Assembly (NCBI GenBank): GCA_963834725.1
Contig: CAWICN010000001.1
Span: forward strand, 5,766,001 to 5,830,000
Reading direction: 5' to 3'
Length of the DNA: 64,000 nt
Source of the DNA: PALSA-693 sp963834725
Lineage (GTDB): Bacteria > Actinomycetota > Acidimicrobiia > Acidimicrobiales > Palsa-688
The notes beneath the pieces are model-generated. The model had not been told where the DNA came from. It worked only from the letters and a program-made list of their open reading frames with translations, and did not search any database. Below, one piece after another: positions 1-8,839 of this stretch. The first letter of the stretch is position 1. The number at the start of each line of letters is the position of its first letter. The position numbers and the translations under genes were made by a program.

Positions 1-1
1 C

Positions 2-754
2 CGGGCTGTCCCGTTGGGCGCAGACGAAGTGATCGAGCGCATGGACGGGGCCGGTGTCTCGCGGGCGGTTCTGGTCCCTCCCTCGTGGGAGGGGGACCGC
101 AACGACGTGGCCCTCGATGCGGCCAAACGGTATCCCGACCGGTTTGCCGTGATGGGCCGGATCGATCTGGCCGCCGGCCCTGACGTGGCCGGGCTCCAGG
201 CCTGGCCGTCGGTGCCAGGCCTTCTGGGCGGGAGGCTGACCTTTCACCGCCCACCCGCCCGGCAGTGGCTTACCGATGGCACCGCCGATTGGGTGTGGGC
301 CGAGGCCGAGAGAGTCGGGATTCCGCTCATGCTCTATGCGCCGTACCTGACGGATGTGATCGCGGCGGTGGCCGGTTCGCACCCCGGCCTGAAGATCGTC
401 GTCGACCACCTCAATCTGTCGACTGAGGTGAAGGCCAAGGACCTCGAGCCCTTTCTCCGTCCCGTGTTCGCCCTTTCCGATTTCTCGAACGTGGCCGTGA
501 AGGTCTCCGCCCTGCCGTGTTATGTCGACGAGGGCTACCCCTTCCCGTCGTTGCGTCAACCGGTTCGCCAGGTGATCGACGCCTTTGGCGCCGACCGGGT
601 GCTCTGGGGATCCGACCTGTCACGACTGAATTGCCCGTACCAGGATTGGGTTCGGTTCTTCACCGATCAGCCTGATCTTTGGTCGCCCGAAGAGGTTGAT
701 TTGGTGCTAGGTGGGGCGGCGTCCGAGTGGCTGAGCTGGCCGGCTGCACCATGA
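2..754 (+). CDS. amidohydrolase family protein (5' partial)
   Basis: This is the C-terminal part of a TIM-barrel amidohydrolase (amidohydrolase 2 / ACMSD-like superfamily), enzymes that hydrolyse or decarboxylate ring compounds. The frame is already open at the first bases, and a TTG at 14 is probably not the true start because the N-terminal metal-binding HxH strand is missing. Visible family features are the segment GAGVSRAVLVPPSW near the start, IVVDHLN in mid-barrel (likely metal-ligand strand) and the closing strand RVLWGSDLSRL, whose Asp is the usual catalytic/metal residue. The stop lies 70 bases before the end of the convergent ThDP enzyme. Two other amidohydrolases occur at 13283 and 15506. 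The substrate cannot be read from the sequence. Confidence 0.85.
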   Translation, partial: RAVPLGADEVIERMDGAGVSRAVLVPPSWEGDRNDVALDAAKRYPDRFAVMGRIDLAAGPDVAGLQAWPSVPGLLGGRLTFHRPPARQWLTDGTADWVWAEAERVGIPLMLYAPYLTDVIAAVAGSHPGLKIVVDHLNLSTEVKAKDLEPFLRPVFALSDFSNVAVKVSALPCYVDEGYPFPSLRQPVRQVIDAFGADRVLWGSDLSRLNCPYQDWVRFFTDQPDLWSPEEVDLVLGGAASEWLSWPAAP

Positions 755-824
755 GACGGGCCCACTACGACGCCTGGGCCGATCTCGCCCGGACCGGCCG
801 TTCACCAGGTGGGTGGCCGGGCGC

Positions 825-2477
825 TCAGAGCTCGCCGTCCACAGCGGTGTCGATCACCAGGGGCCGGCCCGACGAGAGGCCGTCGGCCACCGCGGCCACG
901 ACTTCGCGGATCGTCGTCGCCGCCACCGCAGCCACGCCGAAGGCACGTGACAGTCCGACCAGGTCGATCTCGGGGTCGACCAGGTCCATGGCCAGGTACT
1001 TCCCGCTGGCCGCCGCGTAACCCCCCAGGGCCCGGGTGCGCTGCTTGAGGATGCGATACGACCGGTTGTTGAGGACGACGGCTACGACCGGCACTCGCTC
1101 GTGCGCGGCCGTCCAGAGAGCCTGGATCGTATAGAGGGACCCGCCGTCGCCGACCAGGGCGACGACCGGGCGGTGGGGCAAGCCGAGCTTGATGCCGATG
1201 GCGGCGGGGAGCGCCCATCCGATCCCGCCGCCGCGCATGCCGTAGAAGCTCTGGGGGTCATCGCTCTGGATGAGAAGGCGAACGTTCTCATTGGATGACA
1301 GCGCCTCCTCGACGATGACGACGTCGCGGGGCACGGCTTGGCCCAGCGCGTGCAGGAGCGCCATCGGCTTAATGGGGCGATCGCCCTCCAGGTCTCCGGC
1401 CCGAGTGCGAAGGGCTCGTCGCCGGGCCGCGATTGCTGATCGTACATCGTCGGGCGGTTGGATCCTGGCCGTGTGGCGGACCTCCTCCACCGCCAGGGAC
1501 AGCTCGGGAAGGACCATCCGGGGATCGCCGAGGATGGCGGCGGAGGTGGGAAAGTTCTTGCCCAACTGCCACGGGTCCACGTCGACGTGGACGATCGGCA
1601 GGCCGGGAGGCACGGGCTCGGGGCCGCCACCCAGGGACAATGTGAACAGATCGGCACCAATCGATACCAGGAGGTCATGACCGGCCAGCACGGACCTGAT
1701 GGCGCCGCCGAGCCGGGCGATGGTGCCGGCAAACAGCGGGTGCGAGGTGGGAAACGAAGCAGAATTCGCCAGGTCTTCGGCATACACGGGCGCGCCGACC
1801 AGTTCGGCGAAACGAACGATCTGGTCATGGGCGTGGCACCGGGTCACCGCGTCGCCGGCGAAGATGACCGGCGAACGGGCCGTGCCGATCAGTTGCGCGG
1901 CTTGCTCCAGGGCTGCCGGGTCGGGCCGGACCCCGCTGGCGATTCGGGTCGGGGCGCCCAGTTCCAACTCGGCGGAATCGGTCAACACGTCGGACGGGAT
2001 CGAGAGAAACACCGGCCCGCTCGGCGGCGCCAGGGCGGTCGTGGCAGCCCGGTGGACGGCGCGCGGCAGGTCGCCCAGTCGACGAACCTCGTAGGACCAC
2101 TTGACGAGCGGTCGGGCCAGGGTCGCCAAATCGTCGGCGAGGATTGGCTCGGAAAGGAGCACTGACTGGTCCTGCTGACCAGCCGTGACCAGGATGGGCG
2201 AGCCCGCTTTCTTGGCGTTAAATAGCATGCCGAGTGCGTTGCCAAGCCCCGGCGCGGCGTGCAGGTTGACGGCCACCAGCCGCCCGGTCGCTTGCGTGTA
2301 CCCATCGGCGATGGCAAGGACGATCGATTCCTGCAGTCCGAGCACGTACCGGACGCGGCTGTCGCTGCCCAGTGTGTCCATGAGCGGCAGCTCGGTCGTC
2401 CCCGGATTCCCCACCATGAGGTCGACCCCCTCCTGGACGAGCAACTCGACCAGCGCGGTGTTGCCCTGGATGACCAT
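825..2477 (-). CDS. ThDP-dependent decarboxylase, benzoylformate decarboxylase-like
   Basis: A 550-residue thiamine-diphosphate enzyme of the acetolactate synthase / benzoylformate decarboxylase family. The N-terminal PYR domain has GNPGTTELPLMD and the activating Glu at about residue 50 (GLQESIVLAIADGY); NLHAAPGLGNALG carries the His that in benzoylformate decarboxylase is the active-site His70. The C-terminal PP domain has the ThDP/Mg motif VVALVGDGGSLY and, about 27 residues on, NN. I place the start at the ATG at 2477 because AGGAGG sits six bases upstream; an upstream in-frame GTG would add 32 residues that do not look like the family. A role in 2-keto acid (for example phenylglyoxylate-type) decarboxylation is inferred; oxalyl-CoA decarboxylase-like or carboligase activity is possible. 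Confidence 0.85.
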   Translation of the reverse strand: MVIQGNTALVELLVQEGVDLMVGNPGTTELPLMDTLGSDSRVRYVLGLQESIVLAIADGYTQATGRLVAVNLHAAPGLGNALGMLFNAKKAGSPILVTAGQQDQSVLLSEPILADDLATLARPLVKWSYEVRRLGDLPRAVHRAATTALAPPSGPVFLSIPSDVLTDSAELELGAPTRIASGVRPDPAALEQAAQLIGTARSPVIFAGDAVTRCHAHDQIVRFAELVGAPVYAEDLANSASFPTSHPLFAGTIARLGGAIRSVLAGHDLLVSIGADLFTLSLGGGPEPVPPGLPIVHVDVDPWQLGKNFPTSAAILGDPRMVLPELSLAVEEVRHTARIQPPDDVRSAIAARRRALRTRAGDLEGDRPIKPMALLHALGQAVPRDVVIVEEALSSNENVRLLIQSDDPQSFYGMRGGGIGWALPAAIGIKLGLPHRPVVALVGDGGSLYTIQALWTAAHERVPVVAVVLNNRSYRILKQRTRALGGYAAASGKYLAMDLVDPEIDLVGLSRAFGVAAVAATTIREVVAAVADGLSSGRPLVIDTAVDGEL

Positions 2478-2705
2478 TCTCTGTCCTCCTGTCGAGCCCT
2501 TGGCTGGTACGACGAACACGTTCGGTCGGGGGCTAGAGGAGGTCCGCTCGCCGGAGCGGAGCCAGTACCTCATCGCTCCGCATCACCCTACTCGGCCCCG
2601 CCGACAGCAGGGCAACCTCCGGTATACCATCGACCCGGCCGGAGAACACTTCTCCACCGCTCCACGGGATCGACCGCCTGTGGTCAGAAGTGGGAGGCGA
2701 GACGA

Positions 2706-3422
2706 GTGGGATCGAACGAGACGAGCTTCGACGCCACAAGGGAGGTGCTTCACCGTGTCGCGGCCCACATCCTGGGGCGACGCCGCTCTGAGGTCTCGGG
2801 GCGCTTCGGACTGCGGGTAACCCCAGGAGGCATCGCAACGCCAACGTTCGGGCCTGACGGCGAGTGCATCCGCACTGCTGGGATAACGCTGGTCCGGGAG
2901 GTCGGTGCTGTCGCCAAGATTGCGCCCATCTCCGGTGCGAGTTTGCGTGTTCTGGCCGAGTTCGTGGGTGCGGACATCGATTCTTCGTTTAACGTCGGTA
3001 ACGAAACTCCTGAAATAGGTGATCCGGATCACCCCCTCCAACTGGACGCCCAACATGTGGAGACGATCGCCAGGTGGTATCAGCTGGGCTCCCTGGTACT
3101 GGACACTGTTTTGGGCCAGCTTCCTGCGTCGGCGGAACCAGCAACCTTGCAGCTGTGGCCGGAGCATTTCGACATCGGTACCGACGTCGCCTTGCCAAGT
3201 GGGAACCGGGTCAACCTGGGCTGCTCACCGGGCGATCGCTTCGTTGCCGAGCCGTACCTCTACGTCGGTCCCCGGGATGCGGCCCGGCCTGGCGATCCGA
3301 GCTACTGGAACGTGTCGTTTGGTGCCGCCCTGCGATCGCCTGAGGTGCTGGCATCAGCTGACCCGATCGAGCGCGGGGTGCAATTCATGCGCCGAGGGCT
3401 CGAAGCGCTCTCTGGCCGGTAA
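2706..3422 (+). CDS. conserved hypothetical protein, 238 aa
   Basis: I do not recognise a named domain. The GTG start at 2706 is chosen because GGGAGG lies eight bases upstream; the open frame extends further 5' but that part is antisense to the ThDP gene and lacks coding character. The product is soluble, with no signal peptide or membrane segment, and is rich in short beta-type stretches such as VNLGCSPGDRFVAEPYLYVG and YWNVSFGAAL; it ends QFMRRGLEALSGR. I recall similar proteins of about 240 residues in mycobacteria and relatives annotated only as hypothetical. It is divergent from the ThDP decarboxylase, with roughly 230 bases between the two starts that must hold both promoters. The function is unknown. 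Confidence 0.75.
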   Translation: MGSNETSFDATREVLHRVAAHILGRRRSEVSGRFGLRVTPGGIATPTFGPDGECIRTAGITLVREVGAVAKIAPISGASLRVLAEFVGADIDSSFNVGNETPEIGDPDHPLQLDAQHVETIARWYQLGSLVLDTVLGQLPASAEPATLQLWPEHFDIGTDVALPSGNRVNLGCSPGDRFVAEPYLYVGPRDAARPGDPSYWNVSFGAALRSPEVLASADPIERGVQFMRRGLEALSGR

Positions 3423-3521
3423 AGGGCGAACCAATAACGTCAGGGAACGACGAGGAGCTTGACGTGAGAGGTGGAGGACCCCAAGCTGTCAGCGCGGGCG
3501 AGAAGTGGCAGGATATGTCGT

Positions 3522-3662
3522 ATGAGTGATGACGTACTTCTCGAGGAACGCAACGACAGCGTGGTGCTACTCACCGCGTCGGGCACGGCGAAGGACTTCC
3601 AGGAACGCACACGGGCCTTCGACGAGCGGGGCCCCTCGAAGTTCACGGGCGAGAAGCGATGA
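3522..3662 (+). pseudogene. internally deleted enoyl-CoA hydratase remnant (46 codons)
   Basis: The short frame reads MSDDVLLEERNDSVVLLT followed by TAKDFQERTRAFDERG and PSKFTGEKR. The first part looks like the opening beta strand of an enoyl-CoA hydratase, and the second like the terminal helix and tail of the same family (compare DAREGATAFREKRTPRFA in the next gene). About 200 residues of catalytic core are absent, yet the frame stays open. It ends in ATGA, overlapping the start of the full-length hydratase, so it may be translated and couple that gene. I read it as an in-frame deletion derivative of a tandem duplicate; whether the short peptide has any role is unknown. Confidence 0.6.
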
Positions 3663-4495
3663 TCAGCGGACGGTTCCGTGGCTTCGAGGTGGAGACCGGC
3701 AGCGACGGCATCGCACTGATCACAATGAATGAGCCCGAGCGCCTCAATGGCACGACTCAGCCGATGAAGCGGGACCTGACCGAGATCGTCACCCGCTGCC
3801 AGATGGATGACGACGTACGCGTCGTTGTCATCACCGGCAGCGGACGGGCGTTTTGCGCTGGCGACGATATGTCGGGCAGGCGCCGGGACTGGACCGAGGC
3901 CGAGCACCTGATGCCGCCGCTCGGGCCCGGCCACCGTGATCCGATCGGCACCTACGAGGGCCTCCGGACGATGTCACAGGCGTTGAACCTCGCCGTGCGA
4001 AACCTCGACAAGCTCACCGTCGCCGCCGTGAACGGGATCGCCATCCAGACCGGGCTCAGCCTGGCGCTCGCGTGCGACTTCCGCGTCGCCTCGTCCGACG
4101 CCCGGCTCGGGTCGGCCACGCTGCGGTTCGGGTTGCTACCCGACGAGGGCGGCCACGCGCTGGTCGTGCAGCTGATCGGGCTGGCCAGGGCCATGGAGTT
4201 CCTCATGCGCAAACGGATCGTGACCGCCGAGGAGGCGCTCGAGCTCGGCCTGGTGCACCAGGTCGTCCCGCCCGAGCAGCTCATGCCTACGGCGATAGAG
4301 CTGGCGCGCGAGCTGGCCGCCGGACCACAGGTGGCCATGCGTATGCTCAAACGCAGCCTCTACAACGCGGCCGATGCCACTCTCGCTCAGGCGTTCGATG
4401 ACATCGCGGTACGTACCGGGATCTCCGACCACCATCCCGACGCACGCGAGGGTGCGACCGCCTTCAGGGAAAAGCGCACGCCGAGGTTCGCCTAG
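3659..4495 (+). CDS. enoyl-CoA hydratase/isomerase family protein
   Basis: A 278-residue crotonase-fold protein, which acts on CoA thioesters in fatty-acid or ring-cleavage catabolism. Family features are the oxyanion-hole segment SGRAFCAGDDMSG (about residues 60-72), AAVNGIAIQTGLSLALACDFRVAS (about 122-145) with the second oxyanion loop, and the C-terminal helix AREGATAFREKRTPRF. The segment FGLLPDEGGHALVV replaces the usual PGxGGTQRL, so I do not assign a specific hydratase activity; a hydrolase or isomerase is equally possible. Its ATG overlaps the TGA of the remnant upstream (ATGA). Nearby acyl-CoA dehydrogenase and CoA-transferase genes fit a beta-oxidation-like context. Confidence 0.88.
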   Translation: MISGRFRGFEVETGSDGIALITMNEPERLNGTTQPMKRDLTEIVTRCQMDDDVRVVVITGSGRAFCAGDDMSGRRRDWTEAEHLMPPLGPGHRDPIGTYEGLRTMSQALNLAVRNLDKLTVAAVNGIAIQTGLSLALACDFRVASSDARLGSATLRFGLLPDEGGHALVVQLIGLARAMEFLMRKRIVTAEEALELGLVHQVVPPEQLMPTAIELARELAAGPQVAMRMLKRSLYNAADATLAQAFDDIAVRTGISDHHPDAREGATAFREKRTPRFA

Positions 4496-4956
4496 GAGCG
4501 CCCCAGCCAACGGCAACGGCACCCACGGCCTGGCGGTCGGGCCGGAACGGATCGGGCCTCTGCTGCGTCGACGACGGCCTTCGCCGAACACCACCCAAGA
4601 GCCAAAAGGGATGATCTCTATTACTCTGGGCCGCCCGTCGAGCAGGTGGCCTCCGTACTTGACTTCCTCGACCCACGTCTGAACGCCTCGCCCGGGATTT
4701 GTGTTGTAAAAGTCGCGTATTACGCGACTTTTATAACAAAAACGCCCGCACCCTCTACGCCTTTTTTGACCCCACAGCGGGAGCTGATCTCTTGTCTGCG
4801 CCAACGTGCTCTGGTGCCGTCGGCGATCACACTGAGAAGGCGGCGTTGAACGCTGAACTGCCCCGCCTCGTCGCGGCCCGCGGTGACCGCCGATGACTCC
4901 GATGGCGTCGACTAGCGTTGGTGTCCGCACAGGAGATTCTCGAAACCGGGGGGTTG
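4496..4956 (+). other. gene-free stretch containing a palindrome
   Basis: About 460 bases between the hydratase and the acyl-CoA dehydrogenase. I see no convincing gene: frames on both strands lack start signals and family resemblance. The only clear structure is the inverted repeat at 4703-4738, listed separately. The last part, about 4750-4895, could hold a degraded coding tail on the plus strand ending in ELPRLVAARGDRR, but I cannot assign it. Confidence 0.5.
4703..4738. repeat. long near-perfect palindrome with AAAAGTCGCG arms
   Basis: The left arm GTTGTAAAAGTCGCGTA is followed immediately by TTACGCGACTTTTATAAC, its near-perfect reverse complement, with one mismatch in the outer arm and virtually no loop. 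An arm of this length in AT/CG blocks could be a transcription-factor operator, a terminator cruciform (a T run lies inside the right arm rather than after it) or a dispersed palindromic element. A related palindrome with arms containing GTAAACCGCG lies at 39462-39499. The position is upstream of the acyl-CoA dehydrogenase by about 220 bases. Confidence 0.75.
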
Positions 4957-6240
4957 ATGGCCATGGCCAGTGCCGCTGAGTTGGAAGCCGTCCGACGGGA
5001 GGTCTCGGCGTGGGTCGACGAGCATTGGCGCCCGGACCTGACGGTTGGCCATTGGTGGGCACGGCTGGCGGAATCGGGCTGGGGCTTTCCGACCTGGCCC
5101 GAGGAGTGGTGCGGACGAGGGCTCGGCGCCGACGGCCTGTCCATAGTGAGCCAGGTCTTTCGGAAAAAAGGAGTTCTGGGGGCTCCGGGCGGCCTCGGAC
5201 AGACCATGGGCGGGCCGGTCGTCATCCAGCACGGCAACGACGACCAGCGAGAGCGTTTTGTGCCCCGGTTGGCCGCCGGCGTGGAGGGCTGGTGCCAGTT
5301 CTTCAGCGAGCCCGGCTCGGGCTCCGACCTGGCCAGCGCCCAGACCCGGGCCGAGCGCGACGGCGATGAGTGGGTCGTCAATGGGCAGAAGGTATGGACT
5401 TCGGGGGCGATGACCGCGGACCGGGGCATGCTCCTCGCCCGGGTCGACATGGACGCCCCGAAGCACAAGGGCCTTGGCTACTTCATCATCCCGGTGCAAC
5501 AGCCCGGTATAGAGGTTCGCCCCCTCAAGCAGATGACGGGAAACGCCACCTTCAACGAGGTCTTCTTCACGGACGCCCGGGTGGCCCACGCCGATCTCAT
5601 CGGCCGACCCGGTGACGGTTGGGCGGCAGCGGTCACGACCCTCGCCTATGAGCGCGGCGGCCGGGCTGGCGCGGTGGGGGTGGCGGGGGCTGGCGGCGGG
5701 TCGCGTCGGCAGATGCTCGAGCGCAAGGTGTCCGACGTGCTGGCCGAGGCAGCCGGGCCCGGAGGCGAGCGGGTGCTGGCAGCCACCTACGGGCTGGCTG
5801 CCGCGGCTTCCCCCATCGAGCTGGCCCAGGAGCTGGGCAAGCAGGACGACCCGGTGCTGCGTCAGGCGCTGGCAGGCCATTTCACCTTGTCGCGCATCGC
5901 CAATCTCAACCAGGAGCGGGCCCGGGCCGAGGCGGCCGCCGGCAGGTCGCCCGGCCCGATCAGCTCCACCACCAAGCTGTTCCGCTCCAACCAGGTCCGG
6001 TCGAACCGGGATCTTGGGCCCCGGGTTCTCGGGCCGGGCGGGATGCTGGCCGAGGATGACGCCCCCCACCGCGGTGCGGTCACCCGGGCCACCCTCCAGG
6101 CTCCGTCGGCGTCGATTGCCGGTGGTACCGATGAGATACAGCACAACATCATCGGTGAGCGGGTCCTCGGGCTGCCTCGGGAGCCGGAGGTGGACCGGGA
6201 TGTGCCGTTCCGGGAACTGAGAGTAGGGACGCAGAGGTGA
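4957..6240 (+). CDS. acyl-CoA dehydrogenase family protein
   Basis: A 427-residue flavoprotein that would introduce a 2,3 double bond into an acyl-CoA and pass electrons to ETF. Signature 1 is clear: WCQFFSEPGSGSDLA, then WVVNGQKVWTSGA. Near the end SIAGGTDEIQHNIIGERVLG and LPREP match the FadE type common in actinobacteria. In the usual YEGT position, which carries the catalytic Glu in medium-chain enzymes, this protein has AGGT, so the base must be elsewhere or the protein must work with a partner. The start is uncertain: ATG at 4957 or 4963; TTG at 4918 and GTG at 4921 are also in frame. The stop overlaps the GTG of the broken gene downstream. Confidence 0.88.
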   Translation: MAMASAAELEAVRREVSAWVDEHWRPDLTVGHWWARLAESGWGFPTWPEEWCGRGLGADGLSIVSQVFRKKGVLGAPGGLGQTMGGPVVIQHGNDDQRERFVPRLAAGVEGWCQFFSEPGSGSDLASAQTRAERDGDEWVVNGQKVWTSGAMTADRGMLLARVDMDAPKHKGLGYFIIPVQQPGIEVRPLKQMTGNATFNEVFFTDARVAHADLIGRPGDGWAAAVTTLAYERGGRAGAVGVAGAGGGSRRQMLERKVSDVLAEAAGPGGERVLAATYGLAAAASPIELAQELGKQDDPVLRQALAGHFTLSRIANLNQERARAEAAAGRSPGPISSTTKLFRSNQVRSNRDLGPRVLGPGGMLAEDDAPHRGAVTRATLQAPSASIAGGTDEIQHNIIGERVLGLPREPEVDRDVPFRELRVGTQR

Positions 6241-6779
6241 CAGACAGCCCCGCGATCACAGAACCGGCCGGTCCCTGCGCAGCGGTGAGCGCCGTCCCAG
6301 CATGCGCCGGATGCCTCCAGGGGTGGCGGCGAGCGGTGGTAGGGGTGACGCGCCCGGGCCGGCAGCATCCACGACGACGCCACGGCCCAGGGGTTGGGGT
6401 TCAGGGGAGGGACCATCGCCGGCTCCATACACAGGGACCAATTCCCGCCGCTGCTGGTCGAAGCATTAGGCGAGGAGTGGTTCGAGACCGGATCGCTGTC
6501 ACTGAGCTTCAGGAACGCCACCATCAGCGACGAACCGGTCATAGCTTTTGTCGACATCCCGACAGCCGGCAGGGACGAGCAGGTAGAGGCCCGCACCGAG
6601 CAGCCAGACGGGACCTTGGTGGCAATGGGCACCGCGTCGGTCGGCTCGCCGCCGGAGCCGCCGAGTACATCTGGTATGACACGGCGGCCCGGGACTCAGC
6701 GGGGCGCCTGGTGGCGAGCATGCGAATGCCGCTTCGCTGGATGACAGCGTCGTCCCCGCTGTATAAGGACAACTCGTAG
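6237..6779 (+). pseudogene. frameshifted hot-dog/MaoC-like protein
   Basis: Coding similarity moves between frames. The GTG at 6237 opens MTDSPAITEPAGP, then from about 6364 the coding frame shifts by one and reads SIHDDATAQGLGFRGGTIAG, FPPLLVEALGEEWFETGSLS and onward to GTASVGSPPEP near 6660. The first frame then resumes as AAEYIWYDTAARDSAGRLVA and ends PLYKDNS. I recall an intact actinobacterial family of about 200 residues with this order, lying beside acyl-CoA enzymes; its pattern suggests a hot-dog fold, but that is inference. Two frame changes and a shortened N-terminal third make it a probable pseudogene unless the indels are sequencing errors. The start is translationally coupled to the acyl-CoA dehydrogenase. 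Confidence 0.65.
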
Positions 6780-6816
6780 AGGCCGGGGGAAGAGGCGCGA
6801 GCCGGGAGGGACCAAA

Positions 6817-8028
6817 ATGGATGGGCCGCTGGCCGGCGTGCGGGTACTCGAGTTCTCGGAGATGATCGCGGCACCGTTCGCCGGGATGCACCTGGGGGAC
6901 ATGGGGGCCGACATCATCAAGGTGGAGCCCATCGGGGGCGAGCCGTGGCGGCTCGCGGCTCCGTTCGCCCCGACCGAGAGCCTGGCCTATCTCGCCCTCA
7001 ATCGCAACAAACGGGGGTTAGCCATCGACGTCAAGTCCGAGGCGGGCCAAGCGGTGATCCACCGGCTGGTGCCATCGATGGACGTCGTGATCGTCAACTA
7101 CCGCCCGGACACGGCAGCCAAGCTCGGTATCGACTATGAGACCCTGCGGCGGATGAACGAGCGGATCATCTACGTCGACAACACCTTCCTCGGCCGCCGG
7201 GGCCCCGACGCCGGCCGCCCCGGCTACGACCTGGCGGCGCAGGCGTACACGGGCATGCTCCTGACGGCCGGCCGGCGCGACGCCGACGACATCCCCCTGC
7301 CGCTGACGCCAGCCATAGCGGACTTCGCCACCGGCCTGACGATCACGTACGCGGTCTGCGCCGCCCTCTTCGCACGTGAGCGCGTGGGAGTTGGTCAGCG
7401 GGTCGAGACCACACTGCTGGGGACGTCCCTCGCACTTCAGGGTGCGGGTTTCATGCGCACCGGCCTAACGAGCGAGGGCGAGGCTGTCAGCCTTGACAAC
7501 CTCACCGAGCAACAGCGGCGGGCGCTGGGTGCCTACTATCGGGCGTACCGGACGCGGGACTCGATGGTGGCGGTGGCCTGCCTGACGCCCGTGCTACGCC
7601 GGAAGATGGCGAATGCCATAGGAGTAAAGGACGAGCGGCACGGGCGCGAGCTGCCGAGGCTGAGCCCCGAGGCGATAGCCATAGCCGAGAATTTCACCAC
7701 CGCGGTGGCCGCCCGCATGCTGGAGAAGACCACCGAGGAGTGGATCGAGGTCTTCGACGCCGCCGGCGTGCCTGCCTCCCCGGTGCGGCACATCACCGAG
7801 CTGCCGGACGATCCTCAGGTCTGGGCAAACGATCTGCGGGTGGAGCTGGACCATCCGGTGGCCGGGCGTATGACCATGGTCGGCCCATCGGTCCAGATGT
7901 CGGTCACGCCAGTACGGGCGCGCACAGCCCCACCCACCTTGGGACAGCACAATGACGAGATCCTGGGCGAGCTCGGCTACAGTCCCGACGAAATAAAGGG
8001 CCTACGGAAGAACGGCGTCATCCGCTGA
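6817..8028 (+). CDS. CaiB/BaiF (type III) CoA-transferase
   Basis: A 403-residue family III CoA-transferase, moving CoA between a carboxylic acid and an acyl-CoA. The N-terminal fold signature LAGVRVLEFSEMIAAPFAGM, then LGDMGADIIKVEP, is followed by LNRNKRGLAIDVKSEAG. The nucleophilic Asp that forms the mixed anhydride is Asp169 in PAIADFATGL, the same number as in formyl-CoA transferase. The C-terminal half has EEWIEVFDAAGVPASPVRHI, typical of the family. GGGAGGG seven bases upstream supports the ATG at 6817. It follows the acyl-CoA dehydrogenase and the broken hot-dog gene on the same strand and probably activates the substrate of that pathway. Confidence 0.92.
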   Translation: MDGPLAGVRVLEFSEMIAAPFAGMHLGDMGADIIKVEPIGGEPWRLAAPFAPTESLAYLALNRNKRGLAIDVKSEAGQAVIHRLVPSMDVVIVNYRPDTAAKLGIDYETLRRMNERIIYVDNTFLGRRGPDAGRPGYDLAAQAYTGMLLTAGRRDADDIPLPLTPAIADFATGLTITYAVCAALFARERVGVGQRVETTLLGTSLALQGAGFMRTGLTSEGEAVSLDNLTEQQRRALGAYYRAYRTRDSMVAVACLTPVLRRKMANAIGVKDERHGRELPRLSPEAIAIAENFTTAVAARMLEKTTEEWIEVFDAAGVPASPVRHITELPDDPQVWANDLRVELDHPVAGRMTMVGPSVQMSVTPVRARTAPPTLGQHNDEILGELGYSPDEIKGLRKNGVIR

Positions 8029-8056
8029 GGTTTCACGGCGGTCAACGCGGAGGCCA

Positions 8057-8839
8057 CTAAAGCATGGCCTGCACGCCGGCGGCCAGGGCGTCCTCCTGGG
8101 CCCAGTTCGTGTGGAAGTGGCGGTTCGGCTCCACCATCATGTCGTGGAACCACCACAGGAAGTAGACGCCGAAGCTGAAGATGGCGGCCACGATTCGGCC
8201 CCCATAGTTGTGGTGACCCTTCACCCGGTCGGTATCGGGGTACGGCAACGGGTGCCCTAACCACCCGTAAATGTGCGCCAGCTCGTACTCAACGCCGACC
8301 TCAGCCCGATCGTGATTGACGAGATCCTGGTCGAGGAAAATGAACGCAATAACGTGCACGATGCTGGCGGCGACGATGGACAGCAGGAGCCAAATGACCG
8401 GGTCCCGGAACTCACCTGTCAGTCGCCTCAACACCGCCAGGTGGGCCCCGGCCCGGTCAAACGAAGGTGTCAGCTCCTGCTGCAGTCCCCGGCGCTCGGC
8501 CTGATCCCAACCGAAGCTCAGGGCCGCGTCGAGGAGTTCCAGACGCCGAAGGTTGTGATCCCGCATGCGCCGGACCAGTTGATAGAAGACGTAGAAGCCG
8601 TAGATCCCGAACGAGAGCAGGGTCCAGCCCAACGCGGTCCAGTAGTTGAAGATGTAGTCGGTGGAATCCCGCCCTTCCCACGCCATGCGAATCCGTTCGG
8701 CTGGTGGGAGGGTCATGTAAGGAGGTGGTGGGGCGGCCCCGCCCGGCGTTGGTGGGGCGGCCCCGCCCGGCGGGTACGGCCCGGGATCCGGGTTCGGATC
8801 GGCAGGCTGACCCGGCCAACTTTGTCGACCATCACTCAC
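8057..8839 (-). CDS. DUF4234-like membrane protein with proline-rich N-terminus
   Basis: A 260-residue membrane protein starting at GTG 8839. Residues 8-42 are proline/glycine rich, partly encoded by a short direct repeat. Then follow two related membrane units: YWTALGWTLLSFGIYGFYVF then YQLVRRMRDHN near residues 67-97, and VAAIFSFGVYFLWWFHDMMV then EPNRHF near 217-242. A further hydrophobic pair at about 147-172 (VIWLLLSIVAASIVHVIAFI) separates them. The repeated GxY-FYxxYQL pattern resembles DUF4234, a family without a known function. It converges on the CoA-transferase with only 28 bases between stops. Confidence 0.7.
   Translation of the reverse strand: MSDGRQSWPGQPADPNPDPGPYPPGGAAPPTPGGAAPPPPYMTLPPAERIRMAWEGRDSTDYIFNYWTALGWTLLSFGIYGFYVFYQLVRRMRDHNLRRLELLDAALSFGWDQAERRGLQQELTPSFDRAGAHLAVLRRLTGEFRDPVIWLLLSIVAASIVHVIAFIFLDQDLVNHDRAEVGVEYELAHIYGWLGHPLPYPDTDRVKGHHNYGGRIVAAIFSFGVYFLWWFHDMMVEPNRHFHTNWAQEDALAAGVQAML

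Noticed and set aside
4136..5062. 308-codon minus-strand frame across the hydratase end and the palindrome
   Set aside because: It is antisense to two real genes at its ends and has no start signal or family match.
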